A stretch of 64,000 nucleotides of DNA from Prorocentrum cordatum (Eukaryota > Sar > Dinophyceae > Prorocentrales > Prorocentraceae), in contig CAUYUJ010003434.1 in assembly GCA_963575745.1 (NCBI GenBank), forward strand, positions 1 to 64,000. Direction: 5' to 3'. The notes under the pieces were generated by a model. The model had not been told where the DNA came from and ran no database searches. It was given only the letters and a program-made list of their open reading frames with translations. This document shows positions 9,640 through 22,200 of the stretch, piece after piece (the stretch's first letter is position 1; every line of letters starts with the position of its first letter). The translations under genes and the position numbers were made by a program.

Positions 9640-11730
9640 CCTCAGCTCGTCCCCGACAGAGGTCCCCGTCCGAGCAGCGCCGGATCGCCGCCCGGGAGAG
9701 AGTGGATTCCAGATCCCCGCCAGAGCCCCAGGCTGCCCCCCGTCGAAAGCGGCGCGCGGGGTCGTCGGACAACTGGTGGCGAACAGCCAACGCAATAGAC
9801 ACGCGACGCCAGGGGGCCAATGCCCCGAGCACTTCGCCGCAGACGCACGAAAGGACTGGACCTCAGACGGGGGCGCTCCAAGTACGCCGTGGCCCCGGGC
9901 CCCTGCGTTCGAGACTCCAGGTTTGAACAACTACCGAGACCTACCGCGCAGCTTAGCCAAGTACTCCAACTTACGAGATCGCCTAAATGCCTTCTTCCTA
10001 CGGAGCCGCACTTTGGACGTGCACCTCCTCCTCCCAGCCGTTGACATCGCTCCCAAATCATTGACCGCCTCCAAACCCTTGACGGGGATTCCAAGACGCT
10101 CGAACTCGGATCCGGCCTGCATTCGCAACTGAGACGAGGATGCGATCGCGGCGCTCGCCGCGGAGACTCGACATCCAATGGCCGTGGCGTCCTTGAAAAA
10201 AGGACAGCAGCTGGAGCGACATACTTAGTGCTTGATCGTACCCCGCGCATGCTGCGTGGCATCGCCAACATACGGCGACGCATTCATGCGCGGTGCATGC
10301 CAATGAGCACGATGCAACGCATCTTGTAATCATGCTTTCACCCGCGGCATAGCCTGCGCACAATCAGCTAATGAGGAATTACCTGCGGGAATGACTTCAG
10401 TCAACGTGCGTTCCACTTCAAAGACGCGCAGGCACGCGTGCGCGATGAGGCCTAAATACAGCGACTGCGAAGGGTAGTCCCCCTTCAAAGCGAGCTGCGC
10501 AAGCAGCGGGGCCACGGCGCTGTCAAAAGATCGCCCCATGCCCCAATGCACCGCCAACGACTTGAAACCGACGTGAGAGGCAACTTCGTAGCAGGGTGCT
10601 CTAAGCAAAGCACTCTGCAAGGCTGATGGCCCCATGACTGCGGCACCCCAATGCTTCGTGTGCGCACTAGTCCATTCATCAAGCAGATCGCCACGCATGC
10701 GCGCGCGAACGCGATGACGCGTAGAACGCTCCGACACCGCGCGCTCATCAGAAACAATCTTGGGGAACTGCATTGACCAGGCACTGGCTAGGAAAAGTGG
10801 GCTCTTGCTCGACCCGCCGGGAGATCCGAAAGGCCCCGTCGAGCGGGCACCCAGGCAGAGAGAGCCATGCACGAGGGGGCCATTTATCCATTCCAGCAGC
10901 GGTAGCAGCAGAGAAGCAGTGACAAGATTGAACGACATCGCGGGTTTCGAGCTCAGGGGCTTGCAGAGCGGCGAGCTGGGATGCTGCTCTCAACCCCCCA
11001 AAGGCGCCGATGTGGAGCCCCGCGCGATCGCTCCAAAGGGCCCGCCAACTTCCGCAGAATGGCCCGCGATTTTCCAGTATTCCCGGAGGGGTGTGCGCAG
11101 CCCGTTCGATGCCCTTCAAGCACTGAGTGGTCGAGCTATCATCCGACATGGGCCACTTATGACCTTCGCAGCATCTCCGGGGAAGCAGGCGCGGAGCCAC
11201 TTGCGAATCCCAGCCGCTGTCCCCGCTTTTGCTCCGCCCCAAGCCCGCTTGCAAACGGCGGCGGCCTTGTCGACCAGCTCGCGGACCGTGTCCGCGCAAT
11301 CAGAGATGCCGGCGAGCGCCCGCGATCGCCGCGAGGCTTCGGCGAGCCCGCGGAGAGGCCCCAAATGGACCTGCGTCTGGCGCGACAACCGTCGCAGCAG
11401 AGCCTGCAGGTCGAACGATCGCCCGAAGCCAGCATCTTCCGTCAAACACTCCAAAAGTCAACGCAGCTGGCAGTGGACCAGGGACAAGATGCAGAAGCAC
11501 TTCCGCGCGAAACTCTGCTTCTGACAACCGCGTCTCCTAAGCGAGCCAGAGAACGTCTCGAGCCCCGGCCCGCGCCCCAGCGCGCGATCAGGTTGAGCGG
11601 CCGCGCGAGCCCTGGACGGGAACGCGCGCTCGGAGGCCCTGGGCCACGACGCGCGCGCCCGAGAGAGGTCCAAGGACAAGAGCTCAGCCGCGTGCCCCAA
11701 GAAAGCCCCTGAGACGCCCGCGAGAGCCAC
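9640..11730 (-). pseudogene. LINE-B reverse transcriptase remnant
   Basis: Recognisable in order: a linker helix region (RRLSRQTQVHLGPLRGLAEA, 11454-11116); the RT start with ATAAGMDKWPPRAWLSLPG (10748-11299 frame); palm sequence with EWTSAHTKHWG and LKGDYPSQSLYLGLIAHAC followed by VIPAGNSSLADCAQAM (10938-10330), matching the P..G..AGC step before the catalytic loop; and post-RT motifs VNDLGAMSTAGRRRC and KPGVSNAGARGHGVLG (10128-9850). The Y-x-D-D loop is not recognisable between 10330 and 10130. At least four frame changes. Confidence 0.65.
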
Positions 11731-11879
11731 GACCTCCAGAGCCCAATTTCAATCGCGAAGCCGTGAAATATCAGGGCCCATGGCAGTAGGAAAGGACGCG
11801 CACTTGACTCTACGACGCACTGCCATGGACACCGCGCCCTCGTCGATGACTGCCCAGAGACATTCGCGCGTCTTCAGCT

Positions 11880-12668
11880 GCGCGCCCGCGACCGCCGACC
11901 GAAACAGCATGCGCGAAATGCTGTGAACAAGCGAGATAGTCGATCATGGTCTCATCCGCATCACAGGTGAACTCCACACTAGACGGTCCAATCGGGCGTG
12001 ATCTGGTCAGCTCGAAGCAGCCAGGTTCCCATGGACCTAAGGGGCAGCGTTAAAGCCACCCAAGAAAAAAAACACGGGATGGCCAGGGCCCGAATAAACG
12101 GACGAATACCACGCACACGACACATGTGTTCACCCGCCGTAGAAATAGACGGCCCCAGATAACAAACTCAAGCAGCAACCGAGAACTCATGCGGCTTAAG
12201 CTCCAACTGTGGTCAACGCGTTCCAGACGCAACCTGCGTAGCGAACGGGCGCATGTTCAATGGCCTCTGGACGGCCAGGCCCTTGCGGGCACATATGCCA
12301 ACCCCACCGTGCGTGCCGCCTCCAGGAGAACCCAACGCAGCCGGGAAATACGCGGACCACCCCATAGCCCGAGCACCCTTCTTGGCTTTCGCAGCTGCAC
12401 CATGCCGCGCGTGGTGTTCAGCCATTCGAAACGCGTCAGATTTAGCGATGTATTCGGCCGCGCATCCCTTGGCAAGCGTGGACCGCGAGGTGACATTAGC
12501 AAACGTCAGCTGCAACGGCTCGCTATTTCTGCGCACGCGCCATTTTTCTTCTGGCGCTGACTTGCTAAAGGGAGCGCCCGCCTCCAGTGGGCACAGGCTG
12601 GGGCTGGGTGGCCGCTGCGTGGCAGAAGGTTGCGAAAAGACTGGGACTGCTGCTCGAAGGCATTGCAA
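11880..12668 (-). pseudogene. LINE-B endonuclease (exonuclease-endonuclease-phosphatase type) remnant
   Basis: The segment 12668-12213 reads LQLTFANVTS, then FRMAEHHARHG, then ARAMGWSAYF and GGGTHGGVGICARKGL. This matches the order N..S, (Q/E)EHH, GW and GGV of AP-like LINE endonucleases, which nick target DNA to prime reverse transcription. Frame-shifted sequence continues to a VEFTCDADETMIDYLACS segment near 11940-11990, resembling the late D-Y motif. Several frame changes make it non-functional. Confidence 0.65.
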
Positions 12669-12799
12669 GCGCGCTTGCCCGCGTGAGACTCGGCCGCCTT
12701 TTGCGCCAAGTTGCTGTGCCGCTCGGAATCCTGGGCGTTCAGCCCCGACTCAGCAGCATGTTTACGACGATCACGCAACTCAGCCAATTGCTGGGGCTT

Positions 12800-13806
12800 T
12801 GGCCCACGCCATCATAGCCTTCCACTGAACGGCACCAATGGCAGACCTACCCTCGAAGCGCGCGAGGTCGGGCTGGGACTCGACCCAAGCGAAGCCCACC
12901 GTACCCGCAGGCGCGGGACCAGGAACATGAGGCCCAGGTGCATGAGCAGGAGCTGGAGCGGCGCCATCAGGAGCAGGACCGTGTCCTTGCTCACGCGCGC
13001 GACCTGAATGAAGACCAGGGATGGGCAGGTCCAGGCTGAGCAGGCGCCGCACCTGCATGAACCCTCTCCGCCGCAACCTGCGCTGCAGCCGCCGCGGCTG
13101 CAGCCGCCTCGGCCGCAGCACGTTATTGCTCCTGTCGCTCAGCACGGAACTGGTTCTCGTCGAAGTTGTCCTTGGCCGCCGTGACAGCCCGCAGCGCTGC
13201 CTCCGCCTCAATATGCCACCGTTGAGACTCGATGTGCTTCTCCTCCGCCTTCGCGAGAGCCTCGCGATGTCGGACGAGAGCTTCACGCTTCTGTTGCACA
13301 TCTGATTGGGACACCCTCTCCTCACGGCTCGATTGCTCCAGCTCGCGAGACAACTCAGTGCGCCTCGCCAGGGTGCGCTTCTCGATGGAGTTCTCCGACG
13401 CAGGCCCACGGGCGACAGGAACGGGCGGCGGCAGGGCTGCCTGGATCTGGTCCGGGACGCCCGCCATGTGGGGGCAATCGCCCGCGAAGGGAGCGGAACT
13501 CGGCAGCGAAGGGGTCAGCGCCACCATGGCCAGGAACACCAGGGGCAAGACCACCAGGCGGAGGACCACCAGGAGGAGGCACTCGCCCCGGACTTGCTGC
13601 ACACCCCATTGCCGAAGTGGTCGAACTCCCAGGAGGCCGCAAAACCCGCAGAGCGAGTTATGCAGCGCGGCGACGGGCCCTGCCGTCCTGCCACGGTTGC
13701 GGGTGCCATTTGCCCGCGCCGCGCTGCCTCGCGGCCTGTGTACACGGGGCGCGCGACCGCCATGCCATGGAAACTCGATGAATGGAATGCTCCAGCAGGA
13801 ACTCAC
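12800..13806 (-). pseudogene. LINE-B ORF1 remnant (coiled coil)
   Basis: The frame at 13806-13123 holds a long charged coiled coil (SENSIEKRTLARRTELSREL, KREALVRHREALAKAEEKH, AEAALRAVTAAKDNFDENQF) after a Cys-containing N-terminal part that changes frame (ITRSAGFAASWEFDHFGNG). An N-terminal zinc-type segment followed by a coiled coil is the arrangement seen in LINE-A ORF1. A nucleic-acid-binding ORF1 protein is inferred. The exact start cannot be placed. Confidence 0.6.
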
Positions 13807-13934
13807 ACATTAGACTCGAGACCGCGGTCCCGCGCAGAGCCTGGACGTGGTGCCACACCTGCTCGGGCAGATGCCACGGATGCACCGAAATCTATGAGTG
13901 ATCGGGTATGTCACTTTACCATCACACGTTTAAG

Positions 13935-13955
13935 CTTGAGCCAACATGGATACGG
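13935..13955 (-). other. DinoSL relic (2 mismatches)
   Basis: The minus strand matches the 21-nt core of the dinoflagellate spliced leader at 19 of 21 positions (GTATCC for GTAGCC; ATGTTGG for ATTTTGG). It lies 5' of LINE-B ORF1 and directly next to a GGA tract on its outer side. Confidence 0.75.
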
Positions 13956-14275
13956 AGGAAGAGGAGGAGGAGGAGAAGTAGGAAGAGGAGGAGGAGGAGG
14001 AAAAGACGGAGGAGGAGGAGGAGGAGGAGGAAGAGGAGGAGTATGAGGAGTACGAGGAGTACGAGGAGGAGGAGGAGGAGGAGGAGGAGGTGGAGGAGGA
14101 GAAGGAGGAGGAGGGGGACGAAAAGGAGGAAGAGGAGGAGGAGGAGGAGGAGGAGGAGGAGAGGGGGGAATATGAGGAGGAGGAGGAGGAGGAGAAGGAG
14201 GAGGAGGAGGAAGAGGAGGAGGAAGAGGAGTAGGGAGGAGGAGGAGGAGGAGGAGGAGGAGGAGGAGGACGAGTT
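13955..14275. repeat. (GGA)n/(GAG)n microsatellite
   Basis: About 320 bp of GGA/GAA units, beginning at the outer end of the SL relic. A second tract lies at 14445-14535. Arg/Glu- and Ser/Leu-rich ORFs here are artefacts. Confidence 0.95.
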
Positions 14276-14679
14276 GGTCCCATACTTCCCATTCGTGTCG
14301 TTTTCCATTGTAACGCTTCCGATTAGTAGGACATTTTCAGGCCTGCTTGGTAGAACAGTTTCGCGGCTCGCTCCTGCGCGCGAGCCGTCACTGCAGGCGG
14401 AGGAGAGGAGGGAACCAACTGAGGAGTCTGAAAGACACCGGAAGAAGGAGGAGGAGGAGGAGGAGGAGGAGGAGGAGGAAGAGGAGGAAGGGGAGAAGGA
14501 GGAGGAGGAGGAGGAGGAGGAGGAGGAGGAGGCAGCGGCAGCAACGCCTCTGGGACCACGGCGAGACGAGCGCTGCAGCGCACCACCGTGGCGAGGGGGC
14601 CCCCGCGGCGGTATGGGCCCCGCCGTCGCGTCGCACACGTCGGCGCGAACGGGGCCTCGCCAGAGCGTGCGCCACGATA

Positions 14680-15175
14680 ATCAAGGGCTCCCACCTTCGC
14701 GCTTCGCGCTCCGCGAAGCGCGAATAACTTCGCGCTCTCGCGCCGCCCCCCCAAAGGGAGAAAAGGAGGACGAGGAGGAGGGGGAGAAGGAACGAGGACC
14801 GCGAAGCGCGAACCGCGAATAACTTCGCGCCCTCGTGGGAGCCCTTGATGATATATGCACAGGCACCCTCCGACGAGGCGTTTTCTGAATGACTTGCGCA
14901 TCCCCAAGATGTTTCGGGGGGTCTCAGGGCCATCCCTAGGATCTAGCCGCTACCGCCCCCAGGACCCTCCCCTCGGAACCCTCCCCGGGCCCCCCCCCCT
15001 CCCCCGGGGGCCGCTCCAGGCACCCCCCCAGAAGAGAAGAAAGAGGACCAGAAAGAATCGAGGAGGGAGGAGGCCACAGAGCCGCGAAGATCACCGAATC
15101 CGAGGCCGCCCAGATCGGCGGCACTGGCTGGATGCCATTGCAATATATACACAGGCGCCCTCCGACGAATTCTGC
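14680..15175. repeat. Duplicated hairpin-rich segment
   Basis: GCGAATAACTTCGCGC follows CGCGAAGCGCG-type palindromes near 14700-14740, and a second copy lies at 14800-14830. ACAGGCACCCTCCGACGA (near 14859) recurs as ACAGGCGCCCTCCGACGA near 15149. No gene is recognised from 14540 to 15700. Confidence 0.6.
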
Positions 15176-15699
15176 GTGCACCTCCCTGCGTATAAACTCG
15201 CTGGCTCTCCGTGGTGATGGGTGCGCCGCCACCCTCCCCTGAGGCCCAGGCGCAATCCAGTGGAGGGTCTGTGTTTTTTGGGGGCGTGGCCCCCCTGCAG
15301 GGGGGCTGCGACGCTTCTTCCGAGACTTGGTCAACCAGCCGTGGGACGACGATGCGCGAGGTTGGAGACGACCAGGGGTCTAAGCTGGAAAAACCACAAA
15401 ACAAAATACGTCAAGAGGGGAAGTCTCTCAAACCCATCCCCTGACCCCTCCAAGGGTCGAAATTTACACAGCGTTCAAGCCGCATCCAGTCGCGGCGGCC
15501 AACTGAGGTCTGGCTGGGGACTCGAAATCATGAGGCAGCCCGAAATAACTCGTAGAGCTTCCCTTAGCTAGTTGCTGGAAGCTTGAGAGTAATTCGAACG
15601 CGCTGGAGAGCTAGTTGGCAAGAAAATATCGACGGACCTTTTGCTGACTTTTGCTCGGTTGAAAATTATGTTCTCGAAATTCAACAATTCGTTGGAGAT

Positions 15700-16490
15700 C
15701 TAGTATTTTTTCCCGTGATATTCGATCTTGACACGCGTTGACGGTTTTCTGTACTGGACTCGAGATTCAGGAGAGCTACAGGGCTGGTATGCACAGAAAC
15801 CGATCCAGAATCAGCAGGCGCGCTCGTCTGTTGCATCTAGAGGTCTGAACTCGGTCTGCTACTCGAGCTAGGTCCGCGAAACTATTTGTATTCTTCGAGT
15901 CATCTTGACACGTGCTGTCGGTTTTCTGTACTCAACTCGAGCTGTAGAAGAGCTACAGAGCTAGTGCGCACAGAAACCGATTTAGAATGATGATGCGCGT
16001 TCGTCTGTTGCATCTAGGAGGTCTGAACTCGGTCTGCTACTCGAGCTAGGTCCGCAAAACTATTCGTATTCTTCGAGTCATCTTAACAGATGCTGTCGGT
16101 TTTCTGTACTTAACTCGGCTGTAGGAGAGCTACAGAGGTGGTACGCACACGAATCGATTCAGAAACATCAGGCGCGCTCGTCTGTTACATCTGGAGGTCT
16201 GGACTTGGTCTGCTGCTCGAGCCAGGTCCGCGAAACTATTCGCATTCTTCGAGTTATCTTAACAGGCGCTGTCGGCGTTCTGTACTTAACTCGAGCTGTA
16301 GCACAGCTACAGAGCTTGTACGCACACGTAATCGATTGAGACTCATCAGGCGCGTTCGGCTGAAGCATCTATAGCTCTGAACTCAGTCTGCTACTCGAGC
16401 TGGGCCCGCAAAACTATTCGTATTCGACCGATTTTTCTTCGAAATGACGGTGAATTTCGTCACTTAACTCTAGCTGCAGATAAGCTTGCG
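15700..16490. repeat. ~178-bp satellite, about 4.5 units
   Basis: Units share GCTGTCGGTTTTCTGTACTT, AGAGCTACAGAGCTAGT, CGTTCGTCTGTTGCATCTA, GGTCTGAACTCGGTCTGCTA and CGAAACTATTCGTATTCTTC. The ATCTTGACA/ATCTTAACA start recurs near 15724, 15901, 16080 and 16256, with a diverged copy near 16430. Spacing is 176-179 bp. GC content is lower than in the flanks. Confidence 0.85.
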
Positions 16491-17326
16491 AGCTCTTTGG
16501 CACATGAATTAGAAGAAAATCGTGAGGTGCGCTAGTCTGAAGTATCTAGGCGCTTGGCTTGGGTCTGTTCAGCATAGCAATGGGAAGGGAATTATCAGGG
16601 GCAATCGTGACATGTATCTAGACGACTGAGATCTGCCTGCTATCAGCGCTCGGCTGAAAAACTATTCGTTCTCTGCTAATTCTTTGGACATAATACATGG
16701 CAAGGAAGCTCTACGAGTCTCCCGGCGGTAAGAAGGGTTGACGGTTTACCGCCGGCGCCCAGTCTAAGGAAGGGAGGCGATGGTGGCACGAGCGAGCAGA
16801 AGCCGAGGAGCAGTCGGGGCGGCCGCGGGCCGAGGAGCTCGACGGCTTCACTTTTCCCCACGCTCAGAGCACCGCCCGAGGGGCCCGGAGTCGTCCAAGG
16901 GTGGTGCCCCGAGCGCGGGGAGCGCAGCCGTCAAACCCCACGCAGCAGCGGCGCGGCGCCTCGCGGACGCCGACGGGAGCGCGGGGCCTACGCCAGGCCC
17001 GTGCTCAAGCGCTTGGGCCCGAAGGACTGGGGCCTCAGGTCTTCCAGCTCCCCCAGCGCCAATGATGCGGGGGGCCACCGCCGCAGCTCGAAGATGCCAG
17101 GGTGGCCCGCGAAGTCGTCGCTCGAGCTGCGATCCAACAAAACGAGACAGGCCGCCCACCACGCAGGAACCCAAGGGCCAGCAAGCTGCAATCCCAAGGG
17201 CCCAGGAAGGACGGACCTGACTCGGCAACGTGAACGTGCCCTCTGCAGGATTTTTGAACTGGACAAATTCGAGAGCGCTCCAGCCAGCGGGGATCAAACG
17301 CCACGAGCCGCCGACCACAGGGGAAC

Positions 17327-18946
17327 TCACACCATGCCGTGATCGGCTTCGTCATCGGAACCTGATTCACGCGGAGCCCCCAACTCAAAACGCTCGGAGT
17401 AAGCGCGGCCGATGCCCGCGAGATAGCACGCGGTGTCGAGGTATGTATGCGGCTCGGCCCCGATCTTTCCTCTTGGTCGGCTGACGGGCCCGCCGTGACA
17501 CAGCGGACACTGCCAACCTTTAGCACGACGCGAAGACTTCCTCACGCTCACAGCGGGCCTGTGCGCGTGGGGGAGCTTGAGGCGCTGATGCAAACTCTGC
17601 GGGTGCCCCAAGTTCGAAGTGTCTGGTAAGTTCTTGAACTCTGCCACGGCCTCCGAGCCCACCGCGACAGATATGATCGAGCCCTCGATGGTTGAGACTG
17701 CCCGTGTCGGAGTACTGGCAGCAGCTGGTGAAGAAAACGAAAGAACGAGCCTGCCCATCCACAGGATACTCCAGCGATGCACGGCCCTGCACCACCCATG
17801 GCCAAGGAAGAGTGGCCTCCCTAGCTGCCGCTTACTGCGCGGGCGCGACGACGGCATCTTCCTCAGCCTCGGGAAAAAAAGAAGGTAATCTCGGAACTCT
17901 TCATGCTGCTCGTAAAACCACACCTCAAACTGTGCTGCGCAAGTCAGAAGCAGCTTACGCAATCGACTGGCACCCTAGACGAATCTCTCCTGCTCATCCT
18001 TGGCCGTAGCTCCAGCTTTGGCAAGGTCATCGGCCTCCGCGTTGCAGCCGCGGTCGAACTCGATGATGGCGCCGTCTCTGACGTCCGCCATGGAGGTGCG
18101 CGCCTTCGCGCGGCTGAAAGTCGCGCGGCAAAAGTCATCATTCATGAGAGCTCGCTTCCACATGTGAGCTCTGAAGTTGGCTGGTCCACGCGCGGACTCA
18201 AGCCTGTGGCAGCAGCCGACTGAGCCTTTGCAGTCGGAATTGACGTGAAACGTGCCGCAGACCAGCGTAGACGTCATCAACAACGCGTAGCCCTCTCCGC
18301 CACGTGCGACTTGGCTGGGGGCCACGGCCCGAGGAACGGCGCCTTGGTACCGAGCAACGCGCTGCCTGTCAGAGCTGCAGACCACCACGGCCCATCCTGC
18401 CGCTCGAAGCATTGGAACCTGCACCGCGAACGCGCTGCCGTCGACACACGTGTAGCCGCCATTCACCGCAAGAGTACCGCGACGACCCACACCGATGAGG
18501 CCCTGATTGCGACTCCTGACCTCTCCGTGACATGTTTGGCCAGCATGGGGCAGAAGATATGTGGCGAATCTGTCCGGGGGATCCTCTGGCTCAGACAAGA
18601 GGCGGCGAGCGGCTCGCTGGACTTCAGGAGGGGCGGGCCAGCACCTGCCGCTGGGCCGCAATCCGTCGCAGACAAAGAATCGATGCAGTAACGTGCCTGG
18701 CGCCGACTTGCACCTGGCACAGAGGAATGAGTCACCAGCAAATGCCCTGGCCACACGCACCTGCGACCAGTGACCGCCTGTGATCACCCTTCGTAGCGAT
18801 CGCCTCTCGTGAGACGTCAACTTCTCGCCGCGCAAACACTCATGAATGGGCCCCCAGGCGATGGGGCCTGCCCTCGTCGAGCCTGACCCCTGTAGGAGCG
18901 CAGGAGCACCTCGGTCGATCTGTCTGCGCACCCCAAACTTGACCAC
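17327..18946 (-). pseudogene. LINE-A zinc knuckle, RNase H and C-terminal region
   Basis: The 18946-17975 frame holds a knuckle (FLCARCKSAPGTLLHRFFVC) then an RNase H-like domain: YTCVDGSAF (first Asp), LRAAGWAVVVCSSD, EGYALLMTSTLVCG (E-x4-L), VNSDCKGSVGC (D-C), FDRGCNAEADDLAKAGA (N-A-x-A-D). RNase H would remove RNA from the cDNA hybrid. The next frame (17962-17327) adds KGWQCPLCHGGP, a C-terminal CxxC motif comparable to WRCATC in LINE-D. Tail sequence fades near 17000. Confidence 0.7.
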
Positions 18947-18982
18947 ATGCGCCGCCCGACTTGCCGGGTAGCAACTGAGGCC

Positions 18983-21140
18983 CTAATTCGCACCTTCATC
19001 ATCTGCAATCGTGGGTGGACCGATCACCTTCCAACAAATACGATACAGGCCAATCATGAGGGCATCAATTGGGTTCTTACAATTCAACCAAGCCTGGGGG
19101 TCGTCCAGAAGCGCCATGGCCCCGACGATCAGAGATGCGACCATCGAGGTGTTGATCGCCCCCGAGCCCAGTTCAACCAGGTAAGTGCGCACGGCAGCAG
19201 CAATAGCGATCATAAGCGGGTCATTCTGCCACCCACTTTCACCACGCATGAGTGAAAGACCAGCCGAAGACCCAGGCTTGAACCGAGACCCCGCATCGGG
19301 AAACGACATCCCGAGCAGCTGGATCCTGCTACTGGGAATGCCCGCGATGGGGCAGCCCCACAGGGCCTTTGCTAGTGCCCCTGCGCGATGGACGGCGGAG
19401 CGCTTCTTCCCCAGGCCCTGCAAGGCCAACATCCTGTGCCACTTGGCCATCGCGTCCCTGGTCCGCGTCAACTGCGCACCTATCCTCGTGCGCCGACCGT
19501 CGCAGGCATCACCCCCTTGTTCTCGATGGAACTGGCCTCGCCCAGGAAAGGGTCTCCCAACAAGCCATAAATCGGCAACCTCGCCCTCGATCGCACCGAA
19601 GACCCCCGCGTCGTCGCAGAGGAATCGGGCCTGCAGCAAGCCCGCGACCGCCTTGAAAGCCCAAGGCAGCCCCCTCGAGACCACCTCAGGGCCTCCCACG
19701 CTATGTAGGCTCACGTCGTCGATCAGGTCTTTGATGCGGAGCGAGCGGCAGCTGACCCCTGCGCGTCGAAGATCCGTCACCGTCGTGAGCTTTGCGAGCC
19801 CTGTGGCACATGCGCACCCTGCGGCTATGGTCCCGTTGACGAAGATCACGTCCGAGGTCGAGTGCTGGTGCGAGGCCCTCCTGCGCCCCCTATGCAGGGC
19901 GCGGGGGGCCTCGGGGCCTCCAGGGGGAAATCCGCGCCCCTGGCGGCACATAAGAGTTCATTGCGCGAAACCATGTCGTAAAACGTGCGCAAACCTATGA
20001 ACGCGCCAGCGCTGGCAAAATTAAATTCAGGGGCTACGCCGCGCGAAGTCTCCGGCGAGCCCCCCAGGGGAAGCTGTCAGCGGGCAATCACCTTGTGTCT
20101 GAGCCGTGACCGCGCTCTAGCAAAGAACGGGAGGAGACCGATCGGACGGACCCCGCCAGTGACCTGAGGCAGGACAACAATTAAGGGCAACCAGACGTCG
20201 GCGAGCTCGGGACTTCTTTCCCAGGACAAGGGAAGGATGGGCAAGGGTGGGGACGAGGCTCGAGGGCAATGCGCCCGCCCGCCGAGGACGGGCGAAATCC
20301 CACTCGAGCGCCGTCCAGCCTGTGAAAGTGCTGAGCACTGCCTTCGCGTCGCCGTCCGCGAACCGAGGCAGAGGCTCAGCAGAAGAGACACCCCAGTCGA
20401 GCGGGTGGACCTCGTCAGATCCGCCCTGGACGATCCAGCCAACACAGCCCCAAGGGCTTTGCGCCCCACCGCAAGAAGCCCCTGCGACAGGCCGGCAACC
20501 GAGGCCCCACTGGGCCCCTTCGAAACACGGCGGGCCAGGCTGGCCCCGCTGGCGAAAGCCAGCTCCGAGTAATCTCCCCAGCTTTGCTTGGCGGCGGGTG
20601 CGTCGGCAGCCGCGTGCTACGGCGCCTGACCCTGCAGACAATTGCAGACTCGAGGCCCCCTGGCTGGGCCCTCGAAGCCCTCTAAAAAGTCCGAGAACGA
20701 GTTCGCCAAGACGCGGCCCTCCCCCGCCCAGTCCAGACCGTCCCGCGCCCCCGAATAATCCGTGAGCGTTCGATCTGCACTGGCCTGCTGGGCTCGCTGG
20801 GGTTCAGAATCTTCGCCCTCAGCTCGCAACCGCTGCACAGCGTGACGACGGACCGAGGGCCGCTGCTGAGTGGGCGGGCTGTTTCCCCTGAGGTTCTTGC
20901 CCCACTCGCGCGCCAGAGGAGCTCCTTCGAGCCTGTGACCAGCTGGGCGCCCGCAATATCTGGGGCGCTCGGCGACGGGGATGGCGAAATAAAGGCCCAG
21001 GTAAAGCTCGGCCGAGGAGAACCACCGACGCGCCAGACTGCCCAGATATTCATGCGCCTCCAAATAGAAACCTGGCCAAAGCGAAACATCTCCTACTGCA
21101 AGCGGTTGCCCGGTTGCCCCTGGGCGGGCATCAAACACTT
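18983..21140 (-). pseudogene. LINE-A reverse transcriptase remnant
   Basis: The RT fingers motif IVVLPQVTGGVRPIGLLPFF lies around 20185-20125 (conserved PK..GG.RPI). The palm then continues to GCACATGLAKLTTVTDLRR and the catalytic LIDDVSLHSVGG, with the two Asp codons at 19715-19720. The connection region (DAMAKWHRMLALQGLGKKRS, AVRTYLVELGSGAINTSMVA) runs to 18983. The stretch 20640-21140 is a frame-shifted linker (YLEAHEYLGSLARRWF). Frame changes and stops make it inactive. Confidence 0.7.
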
Positions 21141-21149
21141 CTCTCGCTT

Positions 21150-21915
21150 GACTCTGCGGTGGATGTAGTTGGCGCCTCCTAGCCGGCCCAAGCGCGCAAC
21201 GACGGGCCTGCGGGGCCCCGCGGGGGCGCCCTCCAACATGCCCGCGGATCTCGCGAACGGGAGCAGGACATCACTGAGGATAAAATAATCGCGATGGGAA
21301 TCGTTGCAAGTTGGCCTGCTGCAGTGAACGATTTCAGCGCGCCAATGGCTCAAAACCCTGCTCTGAGAAACGCGTCTCTGCCTGCCAAATCACTCAGACT
21401 CAACGCCCCAGTCTCCTGCCGCGACGAAAAGGGCGGGGGGGCTCGCGCAGCGCCTGGGTCAGCGAGGCCGAGAAGTCAAAGTTGCCCGACTGCCCTGCGC
21501 TGGTGATGCCGTAGAAAGAGGCGAACCGGAACCGCGCGCTGCCGGTCGTCGCCCGCTGGAAAAAAAACGCCCTGGACTTCGCGCGCCCCCCCTTCGGCTC
21601 GAAGGGGGCGCTGCCCAGGTGGCTGAGGCTGGCGACGCCCGCCCCGCTGGAGGTGGCAGTCGCCGTCGCGCCAGTGGTCGCGCAGCCTTTGGCCAGAACG
21701 CGAAAGCCCCTTGCGCGCGCCCAGCTATGGGCGCTCTTCAGCTGCGCACCTGCACGAAGCCGATGTTCTCGAAGAGAGAGAATGTCTGGCTGGAGGCCTC
21801 TGTCCAGCACCGGCCACTCCATGGAGGCCTGCGACGTGGCGCAGGCGTTCTCGTCGCAGGTTGTCAGGACCAGCTCGGCCCGGCTCGAAATCCGCAGCCC
21901 ACCTCAGCGAGTCAG
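21150..21915 (-). pseudogene. LINE-A endonuclease remnant
   Basis: Reads LVLTTCDENACATS, then DILSLREHRLRAGAQL (the E-H step of AP-like endonucleases), ARARGFRVLAKG, TSSGAGVASL and FASFYGITSAGQSGN. After frame changes it reaches SHRDYFILSDVLLPFARS and GPRRPVVARLG, the late (S)D and H/R-PV motifs. Motif order is right, but the frame is broken at least twice. Confidence 0.65.
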
Positions 21916-22200
21916 CGGCGTCCTCGGCAGAGGTCGAGGGTGGCGTAGACCACGGCTCAGACGACGAACCACCGAGAGCACCAGACGGCACCTTGGTGGA
22001 ACATGTCGACGCGCCGTCGCAAAAATCTTGCGGCAGGTAAGAACGCAGCTTGAGGGTGAAGCTAACCCGCGGAAAGAAGGACGCTGATGGGCACGCATAC
22101 GTGCCTTGGACTTAGACAGGTACTTGAAGAAGCGCTCGCCCCCTTGGTTCGCTACTGGTTCAGCAGCGATGGGGCCCGTGAGTAGTTTGGGTTATGTAGT

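Larger units (their letters stand above)
9400..13955 (-). mobile_element. LINE-B: decayed non-LTR retrotransposon with 5' spliced-leader relic
   Basis: Going down the minus strand from 13955 come: a two-mismatch DinoSL relic, a coiled-coil ORF1, an endonuclease, a linker, the reverse transcriptase palm, and post-RT motifs (VNDLGAMSTAGRRR; LFKPGVSNAGARGHGV). The coding frame changes many times and stops are common, so it is inactive. No RNase H or C-terminal zinc motif is seen, so the 3' end is truncated near 9400-9650 (boundary approximate). The 5' end abuts a long GGA tract (13956-14270). The module order matches LINE-A. Confidence 0.8.

Noticed and set aside
15700-16490. CRISPR-like array
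   Set aside because: The whole unit is repeated, with no constant repeat plus variable spacers, in eukaryotic DNA.
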